Source: Pseudo-nitzschia pungens (taxonomy: Eukaryota; Bacillariophyta; Bacillariophyceae; Bacillariales; Bacillariaceae). Taken from it: DNA of 64,000 nucleotides. Positions within the stretch are counted from its first letter, which is position 1, and each line of letters begins with the position of its first letter. The notes under the pieces were generated by a model that saw nothing but the letters and a program-made list of their open reading frames with translations, made no database searches and was not told where the DNA came from. The position numbers were made by a program, and so were the translations under genes. The stretch lies in assembly GCA_037355855.1 (NCBI GenBank), contig CM074765.1, forward strand, positions 1 to 64,000, given 5' to 3'. Shown in pieces: positions 9,388-19,025 of this stretch.

Positions 9388-10497
9388 ATGAAGAAAGGCA
9401 GGACAACAATCACCGGGAACAAAATTTCCAAAAGAGGCCTCTACAAAAAAGCCAAAAGGAAAGCTGCTAAGGAAGCGAGAAGAAGAATGACATCGAATTT
9501 TATCAAAAATGCACCACCCAAGTCGAAAACCCACACCACCTATAAACACGTGGCTAGGATAAGACCAAGAATCGATGAACCTACTCATTCACCAACATCC
9601 AATAACGTCGTCAAAACACAGCTGAAGAGGGTAAGCAACAACGATCTATTTTACAAAGGTAAATTTTTTGTAACGAAATGGGATAAAGAGAAAGTTGAAT
9701 CCAACAAATACGAATGGAATGACGTTGTGTCTATTGATCCGCAACCGAAGATGAAACCTTTCGAGACCATGGATAGTACAGAGGATAACCACCTAATTGC
9801 AGTGGATCGATCGCAACCATCACTGCAAATATTTGCTAAAGCATCCAGAACAGAAGCGAGAAAACATCTGGCTGGAACCAATAATATCCGATATACAAGA
9901 ACGTTTGCAGAAGATGTTGTTGCAGCGAAACCAACAGTTGAAAGAGGATGCGAGTGTGGTAGCGTCGATGATGGGTATGCCATTGTTGGTATTCGACCCA
10001 ACCGTGCAAGTCGTGGCATAGGTCAGTATGCGTTCAAAAAGAATGTGGGGGAACGGAAACAGGCAGATTTGAACATGGTTGCATCTCATATTGTCAACGA
10101 ATTGGAGGATACTATACGTCCGGTTCGGAATTATTTTGGTCATGAAATTTCGGTGATACGTCAGGTGGTGAGGCAAACAACACTTGAAACGGTCGGCGGC
10201 GATAGTCACTATCTTGCCTTTTCAACGGGTAAGAATTACCACTCCAAATGCCATACCGATCGTGACTATTACTACAGTCTTTTGACTGTGGTAGGTCCCC
10301 AGGGGGTAGAGGACGATGAAGTTATATATTATTTTATATTCCCTACGTACGGAATCAAAATTCCACTACGTTCTGGGGAAGCACTGTTGTTTAACTCTAC
10401 CATCTTGCACAGCTGTTCGAATCCCAAATACGATGGTTGTTATATTATGAGCGCCTTCGTCCCATGTAGAACTGTACTCAGGGCCGATCCAATATAA
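9388..10497 (+). CDS. TET/JBP-like 2-oxoglutarate/Fe(II) dioxygenase
   Basis: This 369-aa protein has a basic N-terminal ~60 residues (nucleic-acid-binding or nuclear-import character) and a C-terminal double-stranded beta-helix core. The iron triad is visible as H289-x-D291 in KCHTDRDYYYS and the distal H341 in FNSTILHSCSNP. Between them lie YYFIFPTYGIKIPLRSGEA and LLF, a spacing and wording I associate with the TET/JBP group of base-modifying dioxygenases and their algal and fungal relatives. The Arg expected a short way after the distal His to hold 2-oxoglutarate is not obvious (CYIMSAF is there instead), so cofactor binding may differ. The ATG at 9388 is chosen because the upstream frame has only a GTG and runs through repeats. 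It lies on the same strand as the transposase 2.6 kb downstream. A role in oxidising 5-methylcytosine or thymine in DNA is inferred and not shown. Confidence 0.72.
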   Translation: MKKGRTTITGNKISKRGLYKKAKRKAAKEARRRMTSNFIKNAPPKSKTHTTYKHVARIRPRIDEPTHSPTSNNVVKTQLKRVSNNDLFYKGKFFVTKWDKEKVESNKYEWNDVVSIDPQPKMKPFETMDSTEDNHLIAVDRSQPSLQIFAKASRTEARKHLAGTNNIRYTRTFAEDVVAAKPTVERGCECGSVDDGYAIVGIRPNRASRGIGQYAFKKNVGERKQADLNMVASHIVNELEDTIRPVRNYFGHEISVIRQVVRQTTLETVGGDSHYLAFSTGKNYHSKCHTDRDYYYSLLTVVGPQGVEDDEVIYYFIFPTYGIKIPLRSGEALLFNSTILHSCSNPKYDGCYIMSAFVPCRTVLRADPI

Positions 10498-10890
10498 TAA
10501 TATTAATTTACAATTTAAAGTAGTTCGTTCGATTGCCATTTTGATTTAGATAGTAGCGTTTTCAAAACGCCGCCTTTGTTATTCGAAACGCAACGCCGCC
10601 GTTGTTGTTTGTGGGAATCGCTTCGATTCCGTTGTAAACAGCGTCATGTTTGGTGTTTGTTTTGGTTGACAGTAGAAATATCGTGACTGTAGAAATATCT
10701 CGTTCAGAAACACACGAATTTCGAAAAACTCTTTGTGATTGCGATTTCGATAGATTCCGATACTTCTTCGATTGCGATTCCGATACTTCTTCGATTGCGA
10801 TTCCGATACTTCTTTGATTGCGATTCCGATAGATTTCGATACTTCTTCGATTGCGATTCCGATAGATATGGTTGATTGTTGAAGTGGGGG

Positions 10891-11012
10891 CGCGAGGAGA
10901 TTGCGCTTTGCAATACTCCCCACTTGACTTTTAAGGCAAGCCCGAACCTATCGCGAGGAGATTGCGCGAAGCAATACTCCCCACTTGACTTTTAAGGCAA
11001 GCCCGAACCTAT
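10891..11012. repeat. 61-bp tandem duplication
   Basis: Two copies beginning CGCGAGGAGATTGCGC at 10891 and 10952, each ending AAGCCCGAACCTAT. They differ mainly at CTTT versus GAAG in the middle. Confidence 0.9.
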
Positions 11013-11999
11013 CAGTTTCTTCTCCAAACGGGCTGCCAGAGGCACTTTGTATATGGAGATGAGGCACCGATGACACCTGGACTGATACGGTCAGTTATCC
11101 AAACCGTCGCTGTGTACGGAGGTTATCCAATGAACAAAGGTAGTAACAACTGAAAGCAGTCGAAACCACCGCGGGGCCACCGCAAGTTCAATCAGAATCA
11201 CTCCTTTAAAGACACCAGCAGCCTCGTTGAAAAGACCTCAATCACAGCAAAATTATGCAAGGTTCACCACCCTGTCCCACCAGGGCCACTGCATTTTGCT
11301 ATGTAAAAGATCCTTCCCTTGTGGTTACACCCAACGATGACTCCGACTTGAGGAACCCAACGAAGACTCTGACTTGAGGAAACCAACCATCTCCAGTCTA
11401 GAGAGACATTTAGCAACCAGGCATACCTTGATCCAGAGTCATAGTGGAGGTATTAGGTTGTTGTCCCTCTCCATGGTATCTCAACAGTGCGCTCGTACAG
11501 CTAGTGGTATGATCTCAGGGAGCTACCCCACCACTAGGCTAGCCCTGTACATTGAGTTAGCCCTGAAGAGAATCCCATGGTGACCTTCGATCCGACGTTG
11601 TTGTGTGAATCCGAAGTATGAATTCAGTTTTGCCAGGATGCAAAACTAGAATTGTGATCTTATACTGTTGTTGGAAAATGGAGAAATGAAAATTCTAATT
11701 CCACTATTGCAACTGCTGGTGGTGATACTTCCACTATTCTGAGTGTTACTTTCATTACTGATCTAGTAGCGTGTTGATTCTGAAACAATTCAGGTTTAAT
11801 TTGGATACTTCTATATGTACACTTCACTAGAATCACAGAGTACAATTTACAGGAAATATGAAAAATCCAAAATTGATTCACGCTATCACAGAGTACAATT
11901 TACAGGAAATATAAAAAAACCAAAATTCACTCACAAAAGTTTAGGTTTTAACTGGTTACTTCTACATGTACACTTCATTAGAGATACAAACTACATTTG

Positions 12000-12240
12000 A
12001 AACCATTAAAATTTATTCACAGAAATGTTTATCATCCAACAGACACCACTTAAACTACCAACAGACAAAACTAAATTTAATCTTGATCATGTTAATTTAC
12101 CAACATACAACAAATTTAATCGCCTTAACATTAGTTTGCTCACAACAGACAACACTTAACCATTAAAATTTATTCACACAAATGTTTATCAGCCAACAGA
12201 CACAACTTAAACTACCAACAGACAAAACTAAATTTAATAG
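12000..12240. repeat. ~80-bp direct repeats
   Basis: 12000-12082 and 12159-12239 share AACCATTAAAATTTATTCAC, the AAATGTTTATCA phrase, and ACTACCAACAGACAAAAC, with few mismatches. A smaller pair of CACAGAGTACAATTTACAGG copies lies at about 11836 and 11887. Confidence 0.85.
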
Positions 12241-12449
12241 CCATTTTTCTTCCAGATCTTCTAACAGCACTGTTTTTGTATCTTATGAACTTGGATTTGA
12301 TACAGATTTTCTATTCTGTTACTAGGGGGCCCAACGAGGAAGTAACATCCCAAAGTACATTAAATAAATGTGGTATCATAGATATCCCATTCATTTGACT
12401 GTTGTATATTTTCTACTAGAAAGTATTGACACTACTGGAGGAAATATCC

Positions 12450-12783
12450 ATGAAACATAGGATCTTTTGAGTTTAATTCTTTTCATAGTCAGAAGCATAC
12501 ATATGGTGAGGAATATGGTTACTTGAATGCTGGAAATATTCCAAAAAGTATTCATGAAGATGCAAAATAATACACAGATAAAGCAAGCACTAAATAAGAC
12601 AAAAGAACATGATATGGGACACACCCCACACAATAGGATCTTTTGAGTTTGATTCTTTTCATAGTCAGAAGCATACATATGGTGAGGAGTATGGTTACTT
12701 GAATGCTGGAAATATTCCAAAAAGTATTCATGAAGATGCAAAATAATACACAGATAAAGCAAGCACTAAATAAGACAAAAGAT
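12450..12783. repeat. ~150-bp direct duplication
   Basis: 12452-12602 and 12632-12782 are nearly identical. Shared phrases include AGTCAGAAGCATACATATGG, then GCTGGAAATATTCC and CAAGCACTAAATAAGAC. Reading frames on the minus strand here follow the duplication and are not supported as genes. Confidence 0.9.
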
Positions 12784-13068
12784 GAGAGGCATGGGAGTGG
12801 CTTGAACTGACAGCAGCACAAGATAGCACATGCGCCTGTGTCACCACTAATTCACGATTAGCTTAAGAAAATGAAGAGTTTTTTCGTTCTTTAATTCATT
12901 TTGAATGCAAGTGCTGTACTAACGCTAAAGGAGCATCTTTCCGTGACGACGATTTTGGTTCTTGCTTCCTTTCTTGAAACGACAAGGTATGGGTGAAATT
13001 AATGATAACAAGATAATGAATATTGCTGTCCTTTGAGACCCAGAAATCATTATCTTCTTGTTGACGTG

Positions 13069-16000
13069 ATGCCAAAGAAAAGAAAGTATTCCGATGGTGT
13101 TAAAATCTTGGCAGACTTCTACTGTCTGGCATGTTTTAAGAACACGAACACACTGAAAAAATTTCGTGGGTACAAAAGAGTGTCTAAAAAGGATCAGTCA
13201 TCTTTCAAATACGTTTGCAGCGGGCTTACAAGCCACTTGACCAGATCAGGCGAATGCGGCAGATACTACTATCATAATGTACTAGATAAAACAGCCGCGT
13301 CCGTATTCGAAATCCACCACACGGGTGGAGGTGCGGGCCGACACAACCCATCCAGTTTTTCCTTGACGATGACAGGAAATGGTCCACAGGGAGAAGCGGC
13401 ATCTGATAGAATTTCGACCGGGGACCAGAATCAGGATTTAAATAGGCAAGTGGTACCAGACGTTCTGGTACCACCTATACAGCGCAATGTTATACAGTCC
13501 TATTTAGCAGCTCCGGAGGTAGATCAAGAGGAAGATAATGAAGAGGAAGACAACGACGGAGTTACACTGATGGATGATGCAAATGAACAAAAAAGTACAG
13601 AACCAGATGCGCTCAATAACATGGAACAGATGTTCCGTTCCCACCCAATACCTGATACAACTCAGCAGTTACACGCTGAAATCAAGCTTATGAATCTAAT
13701 GTCAAGGCATCGCTTACAATTAGGTACATTTCAAACCATAATGAATTGGGCAAAGGAATGTCAAAACCTCCCTGGTTTTGATTTTCGTACGGCGAAAATC
13801 AGAAAACGTGAAGTTGTTTTCCAAGAAATACAGAAGCATGTCAAAATACCCAACACAAGATTTGAACCAAAGCTAGTTACTTGGCTACCAGACAAGAAAC
13901 CTGCTCAGATTTACGTTCGCAATTTTAAAGAAGCACTGTATTCTCTTCTATCCAATAGTGAGCTGATGTGTGACCAAAATCTCTCCTTTCCAAGTATAAC
14001 AACTCCGCTGCAGCCAGACAATGATCCTGCCATAACGGAAGACACATACATTTCAGAGCTTCATCATGGAACTTGGTGGAAGGACTCATGGAGGTTAATG
14101 TGCCAGCAAAACGCAGATCCTCCTGAAATTTTGGTACCACTGATTTTTTACATGGACGGGATCAGCCTGGATGCGCATGGCAGATTGTCTCTTACTCCTC
14201 TCAATATGACTCTGGGTATTTTCAGTGTAGAGACAAGAAAACGCCCAGAGGCTTGGACTACTATTTACTTCCATCCAGACAGCGAATGGGAAAACACCCA
14301 TCATTCAAGGAAAGCTACGCCGACAGAAGCGGTACAGAACATTCATAATGCGATTGCCGTTGCACTAGAATCGTTGAGGGAAATTGATGCCGGAGGGGAT
14401 GGAATTCTGTGGGATTACCTTCCCTATGCAGGGAAAGTGTGGAGCGTTAGAATGAAATTTGCGATTGCATATGTTGTAGGAGATACCGAACTCCATGACA
14501 AGCTTTGTGGAAAATATGGATCCCGATCGGCCAGGGTTAAAAAACTATGCAGACACTGTGATTGTGCAACAACTGAAATCAATAGGCCAGCAGCACAACA
14601 ACATGTAAAACTGTGGAAACCAGACGACTTCGAAATACCAGACGGAGAAGATGCAACGGATTATTTCAAACAACAATCACACCACCGTATCGAGAACGCA
14701 TTCCACAGTTTAAATTTTGGGTCCAATCTCAATAATATACACCTCGCAACACCAGGTGAAACACTACATATGCATCAATTAGGGGTAGCCAGGCGATGTG
14801 TGGAAGCAATAGAACAACAGTTGGTAAACACTAGTGTTGAGTGTAAATACGCCGCGAACCTAAAGAAAGGGAGGGCGACGGTGGAAGCACTTGGATATAT
14901 TGCTCAAAGATATGGTGCGCTATTATCAAGACAATCCGACAGGGATTTTCCTAGAACCAAATTTGGAACAAGCATTATGTCCATTGCGAAAAAAGAAGGA
15001 AAAGATTATAGCGGTATGCTATTGTGCATCCTTGTAGCACTGGCGTCGGAAGCTGGCCAAGAGATAGTGGGTGATCTGAGATTTGCAACTACACAAATTG
15101 ACGTCATTGAACAAATCATATCAATGGAAGAGTTTCTCAAACATGGAAGAATTACTCCAAAAGGTCTCCGAAATCTACCAAAAACAATAATTCATTTTAT
15201 TAACACAATCAATACTGCATGTATTCGGAAAGGAATGGGGACGAGACTCATCAAGAACCATCTATATTTTCACATCCCAGAGTACATAAAGTTGTGGGGA
15301 CATCCACTGGGGTGGGATAGTAGCTTCAGTGAGAGTCATCACAAGACAGAGGTGAAGGCTCCAGCAAAGAACACACAACAAAACGCAGCTACATTGATTA
15401 GCCAAACAACAAAACGACAAACGGAAAAGTTGCTGTTGCGTACTGCCAATATGTGTTACGGGTTGGAGGAAAAGCATGAAGACCCGACAGCGAAACCCAG
15501 ACCGAAGAAAGCCGGCTCACTATTCAAAATACACCGTGACGCCAAACAAAGTAAGGGAAGCATGACATGGCATAGAACTTCAAATAAGGACAAACCGTTT
15601 TTGCCATCGGTAATTCTGGATTTTGTCTGCGATTCGGTGTTGCCGTTACTAGTCGATGGCACATCGGTAGAAGCATTCACAGAACACAATCGATGGGATT
15701 CAACAAACAAGGTCGGATATTTGTTTCGATGCCATCCCTCCTACAGATCGACATCTGGGCAAGTGAATGCCGTTTGGATGGATTGGGTAGTGGTCAGTGT
15801 TGATTCGGAAGCAATCCCGTGTCAGATTCTATGTTTTCTTGAACTAGATAACCTGAAACGTCCAACGGGTAGAGTGAATAATTACCCGGTTGAAAATGAA
15901 GGTCTTTATGCCGTCGTTAGAAAATTCAAGAAAGAGCCCACAAGGTCGAAGTCAAGATTTGTTTCCAAGGGTACTTTGGAAGAAGGTTTCTTTGTATTCA

Positions 16001-16215
16001 ACACAGACGCAATTTTATCAGATATTGCTGTTGTGCCAGAGTTGAATAAAGATGGAAGTATCTCGGCTGCAAACAGGTGGCTAGTAGTGGCCAATCGTGG
16101 TGCTTGGTTGGACAGTTTTGAAGAAAGGAATGAGAGCCTGGCTTCTACATCATATGCAACACTTTACAGTCAATGTCAATTGGCAAATGACATGGACGAA
16201 ACAGAGGAAGAGTGA
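13069..16215 (+). CDS. CACTA(En/Spm)/Plavaka-like DDE transposase
   Basis: This 1048-aa protein starts at the ATG at 13069 (MPKKRKYSDG). The 36 nt upstream are open only from a TTG. A possible N-terminal zinc-binding set is C19-x2-C22 with H56 and C63, followed by an acidic linker (about 150-170). The core has LIFYMDGISLDAHGRLSL around 358-375 with candidate catalytic D363, a GD at 471-472, a cysteine cluster CRHCDC at 494-499, and TPGETLHMHQLGVARR at 561-576. The last resembles the hydrophobic-HQL segment of Plavaka and CACTA transposases. The catalytic residues are assigned by position only. The frame is intact over 3.1 kb, so the element may be or recently have been active. It would cut and join transposon ends in the nucleus. 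KDZ-type transposases are an alternative and are linked to TET/JBP genes in fungi. Confidence 0.7.
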   Translation: MPKKRKYSDGVKILADFYCLACFKNTNTLKKFRGYKRVSKKDQSSFKYVCSGLTSHLTRSGECGRYYYHNVLDKTAASVFEIHHTGGGAGRHNPSSFSLTMTGNGPQGEAASDRISTGDQNQDLNRQVVPDVLVPPIQRNVIQSYLAAPEVDQEEDNEEEDNDGVTLMDDANEQKSTEPDALNNMEQMFRSHPIPDTTQQLHAEIKLMNLMSRHRLQLGTFQTIMNWAKECQNLPGFDFRTAKIRKREVVFQEIQKHVKIPNTRFEPKLVTWLPDKKPAQIYVRNFKEALYSLLSNSELMCDQNLSFPSITTPLQPDNDPAITEDTYISELHHGTWWKDSWRLMCQQNADPPEILVPLIFYMDGISLDAHGRLSLTPLNMTLGIFSVETRKRPEAWTTIYFHPDSEWENTHHSRKATPTEAVQNIHNAIAVALESLREIDAGGDGILWDYLPYAGKVWSVRMKFAIAYVVGDTELHDKLCGKYGSRSARVKKLCRHCDCATTEINRPAAQQHVKLWKPDDFEIPDGEDATDYFKQQSHHRIENAFHSLNFGSNLNNIHLATPGETLHMHQLGVARRCVEAIEQQLVNTSVECKYAANLKKGRATVEALGYIAQRYGALLSRQSDRDFPRTKFGTSIMSIAKKEGKDYSGMLLCILVALASEAGQEIVGDLRFATTQIDVIEQIISMEEFLKHGRITPKGLRNLPKTIIHFINTINTACIRKGMGTRLIKNHLYFHIPEYIKLWGHPLGWDSSFSESHHKTEVKAPAKNTQQNAATLISQTTKRQTEKLLLRTANMCYGLEEKHEDPTAKPRPKKAGSLFKIHRDAKQSKGSMTWHRTSNKDKPFLPSVILDFVCDSVLPLLVDGTSVEAFTEHNRWDSTNKVGYLFRCHPSYRSTSGQVNAVWMDWVVVSVDSEAIPCQILCFLELDNLKRPTGRVNNYPVENEGLYAVVRKFKKEPTRSKSRFVSKGTLEEGFFVFNTDAILSDIAVVPELNKDGSISAANRWLVVANRGAWLDSFEERNESLASTSYATLYSQCQLANDMDETEEE

Positions 16216-16674
16216 GTAAGAAATAGTAGTTACTTTTTTTTTTAATGTAAAAACTAAGATAGTCCCTACTTCGCAATTTTTTTTTTGGTAATAGCTAAGA
16301 TAGTCCCTAATTCGCAAATTCATCGCGACGCGACCGCCCCAAAAAAACGTTACTATGTCAGGTACAGAAATTATAAGAGAGCAAAATTGGCGCGGGCGAG
16401 TACGCTTCCACCTTGAGAGGATGCAAAGCTAACAGAGAATATCATGTAGAGGATAAGTACGTTTTTTGGAAACAATAAAATGGCGCGGCATGATGGCTTG
16501 CATTGATAGAGGAAGCCGTCCAGTAATTATTGGATGTGGACGTGTGGACGTGTGGACGTGATTTTTGTTGTAATTCTTCGATCTTGATTTTTGCGGAAAG
16601 TCTTCATAATTGAGTAACACAACTGATTGAAAACAACTTTTCAGAAATTCCACTAAATTACAACATTAATCACC
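16216..16674. other. Gap between transposase and coiled-coil gene
   Basis: A phrase CTAAGATAGTCCCTA occurs twice (16254 and 16293), each followed by a TTCGCAA and a T- or A-rich run, then CGCGACGCGACCGCCCC. It probably holds the 3' end of one transcript and the promoter of the next. No gene is seen. Confidence 0.45.
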
Positions 16675-18379
16675 ATGAATAGAGAAGCATTGCAACTGAC
16701 TAAAGCTATTGCAGAAATTAGTCCAGTCTCAGCTGATGTGAACAGTCCAAGAAAGAATCGCAGTGGATTATCCCTACCCGATCCCAATGTGATAACACCA
16801 ACTGTGGCATCGGCGCGGAAGCAGCAGCAGCCGTCGACGAAGAAGCAGCATCAGCCGTCGAAGAAGCAGCAGCCGTCGAAGAAGCAGCAGCATCGGAAAA
16901 CGAAGCACACAAATAAACCCCAATCCACCAAAACTTCGATAGACAATGTGACCTTCAGCACAAGAGGGAATGTGAACTTCAACGCAAACGGGAACGTTAT
17001 TGTCGCAGAGAATGCAAATATGACAGAGCCGAGGACGGTGCGGAACAGTGAATGGGACGACAGAGTCGCAGAAACAGAGAGACGATTAGCTGAAATGGAG
17101 AAACGACTTGAAGAAAAGGAGAAACGACTTGACGAAAGGGAGAGAAAACTGGTTGAAAAAGAGACAGAAGGACAACGAACGGAAAAGGAAAAAGGCAACG
17201 TCGATAAGGAAGAAATCGAGCGGAAACTTAGGATCCATCAAGCGACGGTGTTGAGCCAAAGGGTGAATCAGTATGTAAAGCTAAATATTTTTCAGAGTCA
17301 TAAATTTGTGGATAAGAAAGAGTCGATCCAAATTCTGAAAACAATGATGAAGGAGGAAAAGCTTCAACTACCGGAAGGCGTTGCCAAAAACGAATTCTAT
17401 GAATACAACTGGATGATAATCAGAAGGGCGGTAAATGACTTGAGAACTGCGGTGCAGTCTTTAGTTAGGAAGCATTGGATTGGTAAGTGCTAATGCTACT
17501 AATGTAAAATGATGTGGGAATGATTATTATAATGAGCAAGTGGATGCCAATACTAACAAGCACACGGTTACCGTTCCTGTTACAGATGACTTCAAGAAGG
17601 CAAAAACGAGGCGAAATGAATGGGTGCTGCCTGAAGGATTTCCAGGCACGCTAAAGCTTCTCGAGACGGAGGATGATGATGCTCCCGTCCTGCATCCGAG
17701 CTATAGGAAGAAGGAAGGAGAAGATGACTTCTATTATTTTGCAACCCGCATCTTGGCTGCATTCCTGCCATCGGTTTTTTGCCCAAAATGGCAAAAAACA
17801 AAATTGATTGGTGAAATATATTCCGTGAGTGATGAGGCATTTGCATTGGTTATAATTCATAACGAATATGCAAGATGGGTGAATTACTTGGAAAGAGTTG
17901 ATGACAAAAGTATTCCTGAGGTTAGCAAAAAATATTGTGACCCGAGAAGTGGAAACGATGAGGGGTGGTCGGAAGATGGAATAGAAATGTATGAAAGAGT
18001 GTGTGAAGAACTGATGGATATCCGCTTCCCTGGCTACAACCTAGGGGGAAAAGACGACAAAGATAAAGACAAAGACGAGGAAGAAGACGAAGACGAGGAA
18101 GAAGACGAAGACAAGGAAGAAGACGAAGACGAGGAAGAAGAGGAGGAAGACATCGAGGCAAGGGAAAAAGCAAAAATCGAGGCGAAAAAGCAAAAGGAAA
18201 AAGTGGTAGATTTTGAAATCGCCTTGATGAGACGAATCAACATGGCTTCGAAACGCAAAGGTGGAGGTGTGGCATTACAATCAGATTCTGCTAGTAGCAA
18301 GACAAAGCGAAAGAAGAGGAGAAAGCATATTGATCCAATAATGAGTAGTGAGAGAAGGAAGTGGTTGGCGGAATTGTAA
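16675..18379 (+). CDS. Coiled-coil and acidic-tail protein, two exons
   Basis: Exon 1 is 16675-17482 (ATG in CACCATGA context) and exon 2 is 17586-18379, joined in frame to give 533 aa. The N-terminal third is Lys/Gln/Ser-rich. Residues about 120-185 form a strong heptad coiled coil (EMEKRLEEKEKRLDERERK). A mixed region around 190-400 contains the exon junction. Then comes a run of Asp/Glu with Lys (DEEEDEDEEEDEDKEEDEDE), and the C-terminus is basic (TKRKKRRKH), a likely nuclear localisation signal. I do not recognise the family. Its position next to the transposase and the 22-bp repeat array suggests a DNA-binding accessory protein, as TnpA is in the maize En/Spm element. That role is inferred only. 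Coding without splicing would give two ORFs, the second lacking an ATG. Confidence 0.7.
17483..17585 (+). other. Predicted 103-bp intron
   Basis: The donor is GTAAGT at 17483. A perfect TACTAAC branch-site consensus lies at 17551-17557. The acceptor TTACAG ends at 17585 after a pyrimidine-leaning stretch. Removal keeps the frame (a G from exon 1 plus AT from exon 2 makes Asp) and avoids the stop at the end of exon 1's frame. Confidence 0.85.
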
Positions 18380-18489
18380 ATGGATGGTAATATTGAGGTT
18401 GATTAGTGATAGTTTAAATTAAAAGCAATTTGTGGTTGGAAACGGCGTCGCTCCATAATACCATAGGGTAGACAAAACGATCGTTCCGT

Positions 18490-19025
18490 CTCGAAAATTA
18501 ATGGGCGTTGCCTCAAAAATTAATGGGCATTGCCCAGAAAATTAATGGGCGTTGCCTCATAAATTAATGGGCGTTGCCTCGAAAATTAATGGGCGTTGCC
18601 TCGAAAATTAATGGGCATTGCCTGGAAAATTAATGGGCATTGCCTCGAAAATTCATGGGCGTTGCCTAGAAAATTAATGGGCGTTGCCTCATAAATTGAT
18701 GGGGCTTGCCTCGAAAATTTATGGGCATTGCCTAGAAAATTAATGGGCATTGCCTAGAAAATTAATGGGCATTGCCTGGAAAATTAATGGGCATTGCCTG
18801 GAAAAATTATGGGCATTGCCTGGAAAATTTATGGGCATTTCCTGGAAAATTCATGGGCGTTGCCTCGAAAATTCATAGGCGTTGCCTCAAAAAGTAATGG
18901 GGCTTGCCTCGAAAAGTAATGGGTATTGCCTCGAAAATTTATGGGGGTTGGCTCGAAAATTTATGAGCAATGCCTCGAAAATTTATGGGCGTTGCCTCGA
19001 AAATTTATGGGCGTAGCCTCTAAAA
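18490..19025 (+). repeat. ~24-copy 22-bp subterminal tandem array
   Basis: About two dozen units with core AATTAATGGGCGTTGCCTCG (alternatives GGGCATTGCC, TTTATGGGC). Positions 1-6 and the GGGC-TTGCC core are the most constant. The array starts about 110 bp after the coiled-coil gene's stop and ends about 125 bp before the candidate right end of the transposon. Confidence 0.95.

Larger units (their letters stand above)
10498..13068. other. 2.6-kb gap between dioxygenase and transposase, no gene seen
   Basis: AT-rich and repeat-rich. 10735-10870 has five or so GATTGCGATTCCGATA units. 10891-11012 is a 61-bp tandem duplication. 11332-11385 holds two ~26-bp copies of an ACTCYGACTTGAGGAA phrase. 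12000-12240 and 12450-12783 hold longer duplications listed separately. 11030-11600 is less AT-rich and more complex but has no good reading frame. It could be a decayed insertion or an RNA, and I cannot name it. Confidence 0.5.

Noticed and set aside
11030..11600. Possible fragment of a copia-type element or a structured RNA, with a CATGGTATCTCAACAG phrase slightly like a tRNA-Met primer-binding site
   Set aside because: Only a partial match to a primer-binding site, with no retrotransposon protein motif in any frame. Left as unexplained sequence.
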